DNA of 64,000 nt from positions 124,001-188,000 of the forward strand of contig CAIJOB010000012.1 of assembly GCA_903822175.1 (NCBI GenBank). The letters are read 5' to 3'. Under the pieces are notes generated by a model. The model had not been told where the DNA came from, did not search any database, and worked only from the letters and a program-made list of their open reading frames with translations. Made by a program: the position numbers and the translations under genes. The DNA comes from an uncultured Alphaproteobacteria bacterium (lineage in GTDB: Bacteria > Pseudomonadota > Alphaproteobacteria > Caulobacterales > Caulobacteraceae). Positions 52,597 to 61,751 of the stretch are shown in pieces (position 1 is the stretch's first letter; each line of letters starts with the position of its first letter).

Positions 52597-53665
52597 GACG
52601 CGGTTACAGTCGCTTGGCGCGTCGAGCGCAAGGGCGAGCGCGGGTTTGGGACGTCGCGAATTGCTGTTTGCGGGCGCGGGGCTCGCCCTGGCCGCCTGTA
52701 GCAAGAGCCAGCCGCTCACGGCCTCGCGCACCCCACCCCTCGACACCGAGCACCTGGCGTCGCAGGTCAACGCGCTCGCCGCTCGCGCCGCGCCGGGCGT
52801 CCTGGGCTTTGCGCTGATGAACCTGGAGAGCGGCCAGTTCTGGGACCGGCTTGGCGACCGGCCGTTCCCGATGATGAGCGTCTTCAAGCTGCCGCTGGCC
52901 TGCGCCGTGCTGGCGGAGGTCGATGCCGGGCGGCTCAGCCTCGCCGAGAGCCTGACCCTGACGGACAAGGATCTGTCGCCGCCCCTATCGCCGATCGCCG
53001 ACGCCTGGCCGGGGCGCGCGGCCTACAGGATCGACGAGCTGTTCACCGCGGCGCTTAAGGAGAGCGACAACACCGCCGCCGACGTTCTGATGCGGCGCAT
53101 CGGAGGCCCCGGCGCGGTCAGCGGCTGGTTGCAGGACAAGAAGATCGATGAGGTGCGCGTCGACCGCTACGAACGCGAGCTCGGCCCCGATGCCCTGGGC
53201 ATGGCCTCGTTCCGGGGCGCCTGGAAGGGTTCTGCGGCCTTCGGCGCAGCCATGGCGACCGTACCGCCCGCCAAACGGCACGCCGCGACGCTCGCCTACA
53301 TGGCCGACCCGCGCGATTCGGCGACGCCGCGCGGCATGCTGGGCCTGCTGCGCAAGCTGGACACCGGCGAGCTGATTTCACCGGCCTCGACACGCAAGCT
53401 TCTGACCACGCTGGAGAAAACCCCGCGCGGCGCGGACCGTATCGTTGCCGGCCTGCCCAAGGGAGCGGCCTTCGCCCATAAGCCTGGGACGTCGAGCACC
53501 GATCAAGGCCTGACCGCCGCCTTCAACGACGTCGGTATCTTCACCTTGCCCGACCGTCGCAGCTACGCGATCGCCGCCTTCCTGAGCGGTTCGACGGCCT
53601 CAGAACGCGAGCGCGCGGCGCTCTTCGCAGACCTTGGCCGCGCGGCGGTGCGCAGCGTCGGCTAG
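52595..53665 (+). CDS. Class A beta-lactamase-like lipoprotein
   Basis: About 356 aa. A twin-Arg-like, lipobox-bearing leader (LGRRELLFAGAGLALAACSKS) precedes a serine beta-lactamase fold with all class A motifs: SVFK (nucleophile Ser, Lys), KESDNTAAD (SDN), RYERELGPD (the Glu of the omega loop) and HKPGT in place of KTG. It may hydrolyse beta-lactams in the periplasm or be a related esterase; substrate range is unknown. The ATG at 52595 overlaps the opposite-strand trmJ start, so the true start may be downstream, nearer the leader. Confidence 0.88.
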   Translation: MTRLQSLGASSARASAGLGRRELLFAGAGLALAACSKSQPLTASRTPPLDTEHLASQVNALAARAAPGVLGFALMNLESGQFWDRLGDRPFPMMSVFKLPLACAVLAEVDAGRLSLAESLTLTDKDLSPPLSPIADAWPGRAAYRIDELFTAALKESDNTAADVLMRRIGGPGAVSGWLQDKKIDEVRVDRYERELGPDALGMASFRGAWKGSAAFGAAMATVPPAKRHAATLAYMADPRDSATPRGMLGLLRKLDTGELISPASTRKLLTTLEKTPRGADRIVAGLPKGAAFAHKPGTSSTDQGLTAAFNDVGIFTLPDRRSYAIAAFLSGSTASERERAALFADLGRAAVRSVG

Positions 53666-53751
53666 GCGGCGCTGACGCGAGCCTTTGCGTCGGCGCGTGC
53701 GAAGGCTATTAGGGCCTCCAAACTCAGTTTCGCGCGGAGCGCCTGCCCCTC

Positions 53752-54966
53752 ATGGCAAAGATCAAAGTCGCCAACCCGGTCGTCGACATCGACGGGGACG
53801 AGATGACCCGGATCATCTGGCAGTGGATCAAGGACAAGCTGATCTTCCCCTTCCTCGATATCGAGCTCGACTACTACGACCTGGGGATGGAGCACCGCGA
53901 CGCCACCGACGACAAGGTGACGGTCGACGCGGCCGAGGCGATCAAGCGGCACGGCGTGGGCGTCAAGTGCGCGACCATCACGCCCGACGAAGCGCGGGTG
54001 AAGGAATTCAACCTCAAGCAGATGTGGAAGTCGCCCAACGGCACGATCCGCAACATCCTGGGCGGCGTCGTCTTCCGCGAGCCGATCATCTGCAAGAACG
54101 TGCCGCGCTTGGTGCCAGGCTGGACCCAGCCGATCATCATCGGCCGCCACGCCTATGGCGACCAGTACCGGGCCACCGACTTCAAGGTGCCCGGCCCCGG
54201 CAAGATGACCCTGACCTGGGTCGGCGACAACGGCGAGAAGATCGAGCGCGAGGTGTTCAACTACCCCGGCGCCGGCGTGGCGCTGGCCATGTACAACCTC
54301 GACGATTCGATCCGCGACTTCGCCCATGCGTCGTTCGGCTACGCCCTGGCGCGCAAATATCCGCTCTACCTGTCGACGAAGAACACCATCCTCAAGGCCT
54401 ACGACGGGCGCTTCAAGGACATCTTTCAGGAGGTCTATGACGCGGCCTACGTCGACCAGTTCAAGGCCGCCGGCCTGACCTACGAACACCGGCTGATCGA
54501 CGACATGGTGGCCGCGGCGATGAAGTGGTCGGGTGGCTATGTCTGGGCCTGCAAGAACTACGACGGCGACGTGCAGTCCGATACGGTGGCGCAGGGCTTC
54601 GGGTCGCTCGGCCTGATGACCTCGGTGCTGATTACCCCGGACGGCAAGACCATGGAGGCCGAGGCCGCCCACGGCACCGTCACCCGCCACTACCGTCAGC
54701 ACCAGAAGGGCGAAGCCACCTCGACCAATTCCATCGCCTCGATCTTCGCCTGGACGCAGGGTCTCAAGCACCGCGCCAAGCTGGACGACACCCCGGCCCT
54801 CCACCACTTCGCCGACACGCTCGAGAAGGTCTGCGTCTCGACGGTGGAATCCGGCTCGATGACCAAGGACCTGGCGCTGCTGGTCGGTGACACCCAAGGC
54901 TGGCTAACCACCGAGGGCTTCATCGACAAGGTCGCCGCGAACCTTGAAAAGGCGCTCGCCGCCTAG
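53752..54966 (+). CDS. icd: NADP-dependent isocitrate dehydrogenase
   Basis: 404 aa of the homodimeric, eukaryote-like type: [39 protein letters not shown] for isocitrate binding, [28 protein letters not shown] for metal, and [17 protein letters not shown] for NADP. It oxidises isocitrate to 2-oxoglutarate in the TCA cycle. AGCGCCTGCCCCTC precedes the ATG; no strong ribosome site is seen. Confidence 0.97.
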   Translation: MAKIKVANPVVDIDGDEMTRIIWQWIKDKLIFPFLDIELDYYDLGMEHRDATDDKVTVDAAEAIKRHGVGVKCATITPDEARVKEFNLKQMWKSPNGTIRNILGGVVFREPIICKNVPRLVPGWTQPIIIGRHAYGDQYRATDFKVPGPGKMTLTWVGDNGEKIEREVFNYPGAGVALAMYNLDDSIRDFAHASFGYALARKYPLYLSTKNTILKAYDGRFKDIFQEVYDAAYVDQFKAAGLTYEHRLIDDMVAAAMKWSGGYVWACKNYDGDVQSDTVAQGFGSLGLMTSVLITPDGKTMEAEAAHGTVTRHYRQHQKGEATSTNSIASIFAWTQGLKHRAKLDDTPALHHFADTLEKVCVSTVESGSMTKDLALLVGDTQGWLTTEGFIDKVAANLEKALAA

Positions 54967-55034
54967 GGCCGATTTGTTCTTGATATGTTCTATCGTTCAG
55001 CTAGGGTGACCGCCCTGACGGACGAGGGACGGGC

Positions 55035-55415
55035 ATGACCATCGGCTACATCACCATCGGCTATAACGACGAGGCGGCCTCGGTCGCCTTCTATGACGCC
55101 GTGCTGGGCGCGATCGGCTACGAGCGCGGGCCGGTCGAGGGCGGCTGGGCCTTCTACGGCAAGGGCGACGCACCCGGCGTCGGCCTCTGCAAGCCCTTCG
55201 ACGGCCAGGCGGCGCGCGGCGGCAACGGCGCCATGATCGGCTTCAAGACCGACACGCCCGATCAGGTGAAGGCGGCCTATGCCGCGGCGCTGGCCAACGG
55301 CGGGACCGACGAGGGCGCGCCGGGCTTTCGGCCGCCGGAGCAGGAAAGCGGCTTCTACGGCGCCTACGTCCGCGATGCGGCCGGCAACAAGCTCTGCGTC
55401 TACGCGACCGTCTAG
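55035..55415 (+). CDS. VOC (glyoxalase) family protein
   Basis: 126 aa, one pair of betaalphabetabetabeta modules: ITIGYNDEAASVAFYDAVLGAIGYERG, then GAMIGFKTDTPDQVKAAYAAAL and YGAYVRDAAGNKLCVYATV. Most of the usual metal-binding His positions are not obvious, so it may be a binding rather than catalytic member. Its stop overlaps that of the convergent propeller gene by 4 bp. Confidence 0.85.
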   Translation: MTIGYITIGYNDEAASVAFYDAVLGAIGYERGPVEGGWAFYGKGDAPGVGLCKPFDGQAARGGNGAMIGFKTDTPDQVKAAYAAALANGGTDEGAPGFRPPEQESGFYGAYVRDAAGNKLCVYATV

Positions 55416-56389
55416 GTCGCCCGCGGCGCCAGGGTGATTCCGGTCAGCACGCCCTGGTGGTCGAGGAGCAGCTGGGCGTCGGAGCCGTCCATCCGGGCCG
55501 AGCCCACCGCGCCCTCCAGCGAGGTGTAGAACATCCGCCCGGTTGGCAGGTCGAGCGTGATGCCGATCGCCTCGCCGACGCCACCGACCAGGATCTGGCG
55601 GTCCGTACGCTTGGCCGGATCGACGCCGCGCGGCGGGTCCATCGGCGCGCGCGAGACGGTGTGGTCTCCACGGTCGGTCCAGTAGAGCAGGCGTCGCGCC
55701 GGATCGAAGTCCAGGTCGATGGGCTCGGGCAGGCCCGCGAACAACAGCTCCACGTCGCGCCGGTCCCTGGGCCCCTGCCCCTTCGGCGCCTCCAGGCCCG
55801 CGCGGTGGATCGTGCCGCGGCCGGCGTCGCCCTTCTGGGTCCAGTAGAGGTGGCCACGCGCGGTATCCAGCGCGATGCCCACGCACCAGCGGGCCGGGTC
55901 CTTGCGGTCCGCGTCGCCCGACCCGGTCTCCACCAGCACCTCGATGGCCGAGCCGTCGAGATTGCTGCGCGTCACCCGCATGCCCTCGCGGTCCGACCAG
56001 TAGATCTTCCGCGCCGCCACATCGATCTTGCACTGCTTGGGGGTGAAGGAGGACCCCGGCGGGGCGACCATCCGCAGGTCGGAGCCGTCGAGGTTCACCG
56101 ACTGGATGAAGCCGTCGTCGTCGGCCGCGCGCCCCATGTTGGTCCAGTAGAGCCGCTGGCCGACCGGGTCGTAGGCGATCCCGTCGTTCAGCCCGCCGCC
56201 CCGGCCGGTCGCGAGCGTCCGGACACCCGATCCGTCCAGCCCCGCCGTCATCACCTTCGAGCCCGCCAGGAAATAGAGCGCCAAGTCCGCGCGGCCCTGG
56301 GCCGCCGCCCGCCCGGCCCCCAGCGCCAGCAGCCCGAGGCCCGCTGCGCGGCGCGTGATCGGGAGCGAGGCGGCCGGGCCTTGGGTCAT
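55412..56389 (-). CDS. Exported YWTD-type beta-propeller protein
   Basis: 325 aa with a possible twin-Arg leader (TRRAAGLGLLALGAGRAAAQG). It contains regularly spaced LDL-receptor class B-like repeats: RLYWTNMG, KIYWSDREG, HLYWTQKGD and LLYWTDRGD, each with an upstream Asp-x-Asp or G-I-A strand. This predicts a six-bladed propeller for binding rather than catalysis. It lies 4 bp downstream of alaS on the same strand and may be cotranscribed with it. Confidence 0.82.
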   Translation of the reverse strand: MTQGPAASLPITRRAAGLGLLALGAGRAAAQGRADLALYFLAGSKVMTAGLDGSGVRTLATGRGGGLNDGIAYDPVGQRLYWTNMGRAADDDGFIQSVNLDGSDLRMVAPPGSSFTPKQCKIDVAARKIYWSDREGMRVTRSNLDGSAIEVLVETGSGDADRKDPARWCVGIALDTARGHLYWTQKGDAGRGTIHRAGLEAPKGQGPRDRRDVELLFAGLPEPIDLDFDPARRLLYWTDRGDHTVSRAPMDPPRGVDPAKRTDRQILVGGVGEAIGITLDLPTGRMFYTSLEGAVGSARMDGSDAQLLLDHQGVLTGITLAPRAT

Positions 56390-56393
56390 CGCG

Positions 56394-59042
56394 TCAGCCC
56401 AACGCCGCCTTGACGGCCGCCAGGCCTTCGGCGGCCTTGGCGCCGTCCGGGGCGCCGCCCTGGGCGAAGTCGGGACGTCCGCCCGCGCCCTGGCCGCCCA
56501 TGGCGACCACGGCGGCCTTGGCCAGCTCCACGGCGTTGAACTTCGCCTGGGCCGCGCCGGTCACCGCGACGCTGACCGCTGCCTTGCCGTCCGCCGAGCC
56601 CACCAGGACGATGACGCCGTCCGGAACCTGCTTCTTATATTCCTCGGCGATGGGACGCAGGTCCTTGCCGCCGACGCCTTCCAGGATGCGGGCCAGCACC
56701 TGGACCCCGCCGATCTCCTCAGGCCCCGCCGCCGCGCCACCACCGGAACCGCCGCCCATGGCCAGCTGGCGCTTGGCGTCGCCCAGTTCCTTTTCCAGTT
56801 GGCGGCGCTGCGCCTCCAGGGTCGCCACGCGCACCGGCACTTCCGACACCGGAACCTTGAACTGGTCGGCCAGGCCCTTGGCGACCGCCGCCTGATCCAG
56901 CAGCCAGCGGCGCGCCGCCTCGCCGGTCAGGGCCTCGATGCGGCGCACACCCGCGGCGACGCCCTGCTCCTGCACCACCTTGAACAGCGCGATATCGCCG
57001 GTCCGGGCCACGTGGGTGCCGCCGCAGAGTTCGACCGAATAGGCGCCCTCACCGGCCAGCGACTCGCCCAGCGTCAGAACCCGAACCGTCTCGCCGTACT
57101 TCTCGCCGAACAGCGCCATGGCGCCGGCGGCCATGGCCTCCTTGGGCGCCATCAGCTGGGTCTCAGCCGGCAGGTTCTGGCGCACCACCGCGTTCACCTC
57201 GGCCTCGATGCGGTCGATCTCGTCGGGCGTCACCGGCGCGCCGTGACTGAAGTCGAAGCGGATGCGTTCGCCATCGACCATCTGGCCCTTCTGGCTCACG
57301 TGTGGCCCCAACACATTGCGCAGCGCCGCGTGCAGGAGGTGGGTCGCCGAGTGGTTGGCGCGGGTCTGCGTGCGGCGCTCGGGATCGACCGCCAGGCGCA
57401 CACGGGCGCCGGCCTTCAGCGCGCCCTCGAGGATTTCCAGATCGTGGACAAAGAGGTCGCCGGCCTGCTTCTGCACGTCGGTCACCCGCGCGCGGCCGCC
57501 TTCCCACTCCACTTCACCCTGGTCGCCGGCCTGACCGCCGCTCTCGGCGTAGAAGGGCGTGCGGTCGAACACGGCCTGCACGGTCGCGCCTGCGACCGCG
57601 CCGTCGATCTCGCGGCCGTCTTCCACGAGGGCCAGCAGTTCGCCGGTCGCTTCGGTGGTGTCGTAGCCGACGAAGGCGCTCGGCCCCAGCCGGTCGCGGA
57701 TCGCGAACCATTCGCCGGCGGCCGCGACCTGGCCGGAGCCGGTCCAGGCTTCACGGGCCATGTCGCGCTGGCGGGCCATCGCGGCGTCGAAGCCCGGGAG
57801 GTCGACGGTCAGGCCCTTGGCGCGCACGGCGTCCTGGGTGAGGTCCAGCGGGAAGCCGTAGGTGTCGTGGAGCTTGAAGGCCGTCTCGCCCGAGAGCACG
57901 TCGCCGGCGTTCAGCCCGGCCGTCGCCTCGTCCAGCAGGCTCAGGCCGCGGCCGAGCGTACGGCGGAAGCGTTCCTCCTCCTGGCGCAGGGTGTCGACGA
58001 TGGCCGCCTCAGCGCGCTTCAGCTCCGGATAGGCCTCGCCCATCTCGGCGATGAGCGTCGGCGCCAAGCGGTGCATCAGGGGGTCTGCTGCGCCCACCAG
58101 GTGGGCGTGGCGCATGGCGCGGCGCATGATCCGGCGCAGCACATAGCCGTGCCCCTCGTTCGAGGGCGTCACGCCATCAGCGATCAGAAAGCTGGACGAC
58201 CGCAGATGGTCGGCGATCACCCGGTGCGAGGGGCCGTTGGCGCCGCCGCCGGACCCGCCCACCAGGTCGCGGCTGGCGGCGATGATCGTGCGGAACAGGT
58301 CGATATCGTAGTTGTCGTGCACGCCCTGCAGGACAGCGGCGATCCGTTCCAGGCCCATGCCGGTGTCGATGGAGGGCTTGGGCAGGTTGGTGCGCTCGCC
58401 CCCGGCCATCTGCTCGTACTGCATGAAGACCAGGTTCCAGAGCTCCACGAACCGGTCGCCGTCCTCGTCCGGGCTGCCGGGCGGACCGCCGGGGATGTGG
58501 TCGCCGTGGTCGAAGAAGATTTCCGAACAGGGCCCGCAGGGGCCGGTGTCGCCCATGGACCAGAAATTGTCGGAGGTCGCGATGCGGATGATCTTCTGGT
58601 CCGGCAGGCCTGCGATCTTCTTCCACAGTTCGGCGGCGTGCTCGTCCTCGGCGTAGACGGTGACCAGCAGCTTATCGACCGGCAGCGCGAACTCCTTGGT
58701 CAGGAGTTCCCAGGCGTATTCGATGGCGCCTTCCTTGAAGTAGTCGCCGAACGAGAAATTCCCCAGCATCTCGAAGAAGGTGTGGTGGCGGGCGGTGTAG
58801 CCGACGTTGTCGAGGTCGTTGTGCTTGCCGCCGGCGCGGACGCACTTCTGCGAGGTCGTGGCGCGAGGCCAGGGCGCGGTCTCGGCGCCGGTGAAGTAGT
58901 TCTTGAACGGCACCATGCCGGCGTTGACGAAGAGCAGGGTCGGATCGTTCTGCGGCACCAGGGGCGCGGAGGCGACGACGGCGTGATCCTTCCGCTGGAA
59001 GTAGTCCAGGAAGTGGCTGCGGATCTGGTTCAGGCTCTGCAT
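56394..59042 (-). CDS. alaS: Alanyl-tRNA synthetase
   Basis: 882 aa. The class II catalytic core starts [18 protein letters not shown], with [20 protein letters not shown] (motif 2 region). The editing domain has [12 protein letters not shown] and the zinc-binding [11 protein letters not shown] coiled coil and the C-Ala oligomerisation domain (GSGGG linker, then [20 protein letters not shown]) end the protein. It charges tRNA-Ala in the cytoplasm and clears mischarged serine or glycine. Length is standard. Confidence 0.98.
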   Translation of the reverse strand: MQSLNQIRSHFLDYFQRKDHAVVASAPLVPQNDPTLLFVNAGMVPFKNYFTGAETAPWPRATTSQKCVRAGGKHNDLDNVGYTARHHTFFEMLGNFSFGDYFKEGAIEYAWELLTKEFALPVDKLLVTVYAEDEHAAELWKKIAGLPDQKIIRIATSDNFWSMGDTGPCGPCSEIFFDHGDHIPGGPPGSPDEDGDRFVELWNLVFMQYEQMAGGERTNLPKPSIDTGMGLERIAAVLQGVHDNYDIDLFRTIIAASRDLVGGSGGGANGPSHRVIADHLRSSSFLIADGVTPSNEGHGYVLRRIMRRAMRHAHLVGAADPLMHRLAPTLIAEMGEAYPELKRAEAAIVDTLRQEEERFRRTLGRGLSLLDEATAGLNAGDVLSGETAFKLHDTYGFPLDLTQDAVRAKGLTVDLPGFDAAMARQRDMAREAWTGSGQVAAAGEWFAIRDRLGPSAFVGYDTTEATGELLALVEDGREIDGAVAGATVQAVFDRTPFYAESGGQAGDQGEVEWEGGRARVTDVQKQAGDLFVHDLEILEGALKAGARVRLAVDPERRTQTRANHSATHLLHAALRNVLGPHVSQKGQMVDGERIRFDFSHGAPVTPDEIDRIEAEVNAVVRQNLPAETQLMAPKEAMAAGAMALFGEKYGETVRVLTLGESLAGEGAYSVELCGGTHVARTGDIALFKVVQEQGVAAGVRRIEALTGEAARRWLLDQAAVAKGLADQFKVPVSEVPVRVATLEAQRRQLEKELGDAKRQLAMGGGSGGGAAAGPEEIGGVQVLARILEGVGGKDLRPIAEEYKKQVPDGVIVLVGSADGKAAVSVAVTGAAQAKFNAVELAKAAVVAMGGQGAGGRPDFAQGGAPDGAKAAEGLAAVKAALG

Positions 59043-59143
59043 CGGTCTTGGCGCTTACATCTTTGACATTGACCAGCGGTGGCCATGGCGGCCCTCGCCG
59101 CCCCTAAGGAAGGGGGCGAGGTTCGTTTACGGGACTCCCCGGC

Positions 59144-59179
59144 AAAGGAAAAGGACGCCCAGGCCAAGCCCGGACGTCC
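59144..59179 (-). terminator. Intrinsic terminator of recA
   Basis: In the recA direction GGACG at 59179-59175 pairs with CGTCC at 59157-59153, with partial inner pairing (CCGGGC/GCCTGG-like), followed by TTTTCCTTT at 59152-59144. It lies about 90 bp after the recA stop. Another hairpin (CCTCGCC...GGCGAGG region, 59093-59121) lies beyond it. Confidence 0.6.
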
Positions 59180-59269
59180 CTACTCCGATGATGAGCGCCC
59201 GCGCGGGGTCGCGCGGCGGTGCTGTTGGCGGGGAAGCCCGCCGCGGTTGCGGCCGCTCGTCAGGAGACC

Positions 59270-60340
59270 CTATTCGTCTTCGGTCTCGGAGGGGCCGACC
59301 AGCAGCTCCTCTTCGATGACCGCCTTGGCGCCGCGGACGGCTTTTTCGATGTCGTCGGCGATGTCGGGATTGGCCTTCAGGAAGTCGCGGACATTGTCGC
59401 GGCCCTGGCCGATGCGCTGGCTGGAATAGGAGAACCAGGAGCCGGACTTCTCGATGACCCCGGCCTTGACGCCCAGGTCGATGATCTCGCCCAGCTTGGA
59501 GATGCCCTCGCCGTACATGATGTCGAACTCGACCTCGCGGAACGGCGGGGCGACCTTGTTCTTGACCACCTTGACGCGGACGTTGTTGCCGATGATCTCG
59601 TCGGCCCGCTTCACCGAGCCGGTGCGGCGGATATCGAGGCGCACCGAGGCGTAGAACTTCAGCGCATTGCCGCCCGTCGTGGTCTCCGGCGAGCCGTACA
59701 TGACACCGATCTTCATGCGGATCTGGTTGATGAAAATCACCAGGGTCTGGGTCTTGGAGATGGAGCCGGTGAGCTTGCGCAGCGCCTGGCTCATCAACCG
59801 GGCCTGCAGGCCCGGCAGGCTGTCGCCCATCTCGCCTTCGATTTCCGCCCGCGGCGTCAGCGCCGCGACCGAGTCGATGACGATGATGTCCACCGCGCCC
59901 GAGCGGACCAGGGTGTCGGTGATCTCAAGCGCCTGCTCGCCGGTGTCCGGCTGCGAAACCAGGAGCTCGTCCAGATTAACGCCGAGCTTGTGGGCGTAGG
60001 AGGGGTCGAGCGCATGTTCGGCGTCGACGAAGGCCGCGGTGCCGCCAGCCTTCTGAACCTCGGCCACCACATGCAGCGCGAGCGTGGTCTTGCCTGAGGA
60101 TTCCGGCCCGTAGATCTCGACGATCCGGCCCTTGGGGAGGCCCCCGATGCCCAGCGCCATGTCCAGGCCCAGCGACCCGGTGTGCACGGACTCGATCTCG
60201 ACGATCTTGCCCTTGTCGCCCAGCTTCATCACCGAGCCCTTGCCGAAGGCCCGATCGATCTGGGAGAGCGCCGCTTCCAGAGCGCGCTGCTTGTCGCCGT
60301 CTTCTTTACCCACCAGCTTCAACGCCATCGCCTGTGCCAT
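59270..60340 (-). CDS. recA: Recombinase RecA
   Basis: 356 aa. Walker A is GPESSGKTT, Walker [11 protein letters not shown], with the DNA-binding loop 1 [19 protein letters not shown] and the acidic C-terminal tail (PSETEDE). It forms the ATP-dependent filament for recombination and stimulates LexA self-cleavage. A LexA-type box lies 73 bp upstream of the ATG, and a candidate promoter (TTGCCA at -35) overlaps it, consistent with SOS control. Confidence 0.98.
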   Translation of the reverse strand: MAQAMALKLVGKEDGDKQRALEAALSQIDRAFGKGSVMKLGDKGKIVEIESVHTGSLGLDMALGIGGLPKGRIVEIYGPESSGKTTLALHVVAEVQKAGGTAAFVDAEHALDPSYAHKLGVNLDELLVSQPDTGEQALEITDTLVRSGAVDIIVIDSVAALTPRAEIEGEMGDSLPGLQARLMSQALRKLTGSISKTQTLVIFINQIRMKIGVMYGSPETTTGGNALKFYASVRLDIRRTGSVKRADEIIGNNVRVKVVKNKVAPPFREVEFDIMYGEGISKLGEIIDLGVKAGVIEKSGSWFSYSSQRIGQGRDNVRDFLKANPDIADDIEKAVRGAKAVIEEELLVGPSETEDE

Positions 60341-60412
60341 CTCGGAAACCCCTTATCCCACGATTCCGCCAACCGGACCGGCCAAGGCGTCGCCTCAGGC
60401 CAGGACTCAGTT

Positions 60413-60427
60413 GTACTTATTTTGTTC
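60413..60427 (-). promoter_or_regulatory. LexA (SOS) box of recA
   Basis: GTACTTATTTTGTTC on the plus strand fits the alphaproteobacterial LexA operator GTTC-N7-GTTC with one mismatch. On the recA strand it reads GAACAAAATAAGTAC and follows a TTGCCA -35-like element by 6 bp, so LexA would block RNA polymerase there. It ends 73 bp before the recA start codon. Confidence 0.72.
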
Positions 60428-60445
60428 AGGTTGGCAAGATGTTCT

Positions 60446-60472
60446 CTTTTGACCTTGGCGGGGGATAAGGCC
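60446..60472 (+). repeat. 26-bp repeat, copy 1
   Basis: CTTTTGACCTTGGCGGGG followed by GATAAGGCC. Copy 2 at 61616-61641 is identical except for one G fewer in the G-run and one A-to-G change. This copy lies between recA and the two-gene membrane module. Confidence 0.7.
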
Positions 60473-60584
60473 AGCGTGGAAAAGAGCCGCGCCCTGGGCA
60501 CCAACACGCCGTTTGGGTCATGGCGGGGGCAACCGCAGTTGAAATGCATCCGGAAGTAGCATCAGAGCGACTTGATCCACAGGC

Positions 60585-61007
60585 GTGTCGCAGAAGTTGG
60601 GGGCGGACTCTAATTATTCCTGGAGGAGTTTCAGGGGGTCACGTCACGCGGCGTCCCTGCTTATCGGCGGCCTAATATCCTGGGGTCTATCCCACTGGTA
60701 TTATCGGCGCGCAGACCGCGACACTCCAACCTGGGCTAAACAAACGCCAGACTGGGCAGCTCCCTTACTAGCCAAGTTGCCCGATGCGCCCGTGTCGATC
60801 GAGCGACTAGTCGAGCTTTATCAAGAAGCGCTGCAGGCCGGCGACATCACACTTGATCCCGCGTCGGGCTACATTGTTTGCCCAGAGTGTGGGGCCCCGA
60901 GCAGCGAGTTCGAGTCTTGGGAGGCCGCAGACCATTTTCGCGGCGACCTCTATCACGGTCGTCGCTGTGGTCGATGCAAGCACGAGCTCACCTGGGCGCA
61001 GGACTAG
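60585..61007 (+). CDS. Small membrane protein with C-terminal zinc ribbon
   Basis: 140 aa from a GTG. One TM helix (about 22-40, ASLLIGGLISWGLSHWYY) is followed by a helical linker and a four-cysteine ribbon (Cys99, Cys102, Cys128, Cys131 in CPECG and CGRCK). No family recognised. Base composition is noticeably less GC-rich than recA or the kinase gene. It is 4 bp from the next gene, and the pair sits between two copies of a 26-bp repeat, suggesting acquisition. The start is weakly supported. Confidence 0.62.
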   Translation: MSQKLGADSNYSWRSFRGSRHAASLLIGGLISWGLSHWYYRRADRDTPTWAKQTPDWAAPLLAKLPDAPVSIERLVELYQEALQAGDITLDPASGYIVCPECGAPSSEFESWEAADHFRGDLYHGRRCGRCKHELTWAQD

Positions 61008-61011
61008 TAAC

Positions 61012-61566
61012 ATGCCGGACGACCGGAAACCCTCCGCGACAGAAGCCCTGTCCGCCATGGTCCAAAAGGAGCTGGCGGAGGACCGCGCGCGGCGAGCACC
61101 GTTCATCGCGGAGGCCCAGAGCCTGGGGGGGCGCAGCGATGACTTGATGCTGAAGTGGCGTCTGTCGCTCGCTGTAGGCAATGGTGCTGGTGGCGTGGGT
61201 CTAACATCCGCAATCGTAAACACGTGGACCCGGGCGATGCCGCAGGTTCCCTTCGTCGCCGGCCTCTGGTGTTTCGCTATCGGCTTGTTTGCAGCGGGCC
61301 TCATCCCCTTCCTAGGTGTTCGGAAGCTCAACCGACACCGAGAGCATCGGTTGGTTTCGGCCAACGAGTTTATGCACGGAGGCACGCCAGTTGTTTACGT
61401 GACCGAGGATGATGTGGAGCTGAGTGACGATGTTCGAGGAGGCCACTGGAAGGCTGCTAAGCGTTGGAATTGGAGCGTCATCGCAGCCCAAGCGGTTAGT
61501 GCTGCCGCGTTCGTCGCGGGGGTTTTGGTGCCTCTCATTTGGATCACACTGCATCTACGAAAGTGA
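61012..61566 (+). CDS. Hypothetical multi-pass membrane protein
   Basis: 184 aa; the ATG at 61012 has AGGA 9 bp upstream within the previous gene's end. After a charged N-terminus come two clear TM helices (about 81-101, FVAGLWCFAIGLFAAGLIPFL, and 154-180, near WSVIAAQAVSAAAFVAGVLV) and a weaker one at 51-70. The loop between (about 105-150) is polar and acidic. No family recognised. It is probably cotranscribed with the zinc-ribbon protein. Confidence 0.68.
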   Translation: MPDDRKPSATEALSAMVQKELAEDRARRAPFIAEAQSLGGRSDDLMLKWRLSLAVGNGAGGVGLTSAIVNTWTRAMPQVPFVAGLWCFAIGLFAAGLIPFLGVRKLNRHREHRLVSANEFMHGGTPVVYVTEDDVELSDDVRGGHWKAAKRWNWSVIAAQAVSAAAFVAGVLVPLIWITLHLRK

Positions 61567-61582
61567 TCTTCGTCGGGTGCCT

Positions 61583-61597
61583 GTTCTGCGGCTGTTC
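61583..61597. promoter_or_regulatory. Second LexA-like box
   Basis: GTTCTGCGGCTGTTC is a perfect match to GTTC-N7-GTTC. It lies 16 bp after the membrane-protein gene and 155 bp before the kinase gene at 61752, and ends 18 bp before repeat copy 2, the same spacing as between the recA box and copy 1. Whether it controls the kinase gene is unknown. Confidence 0.5.
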
Positions 61598-61615
61598 CGG
61601 ACCCTGGCCTCATCC

Positions 61616-61641
61616 CTTTTGACCTTGGCGGGGATAGGGCC
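61616..61641 (+). repeat. 26-bp repeat, copy 2
   Basis: CTTTTGACCTTGGCGGGG followed by ATAGGGCC; second copy of the element at 60446-60472, in the same orientation 1.17 kb away. The region between holds the two-gene membrane module. Confidence 0.7.
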
Positions 61642-61751
61642 GCCGGCCAGATGGCCGCAGTTTGCGCATGGCCGAAGTGAGCGCCGCTGCGTTAGAGTTG
61701 ACGGCAGCATAGAGAGGGGGCCCCGGCCCTTCTCGCAGACCGGCATGACGA

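Noticed and set aside
52595..53665. Calling the class A-like protein a proven antibiotic-resistance gene
   Set aside because: All motifs are present, but HKPGT replaces KTG and chromosomal homologues often have unknown substrates.
56355..59066. About 900-codon open frame opposite alaS
   Set aside because: Antisense to a complete, recognisable alanyl-tRNA synthetase; His/Arg/Gly-rich with no domain.
60446..60472. Reading the 26-bp repeat as a promoter (TTGACC as -35)
   Set aside because: No acceptable -10 element lies at the right distance in either copy.
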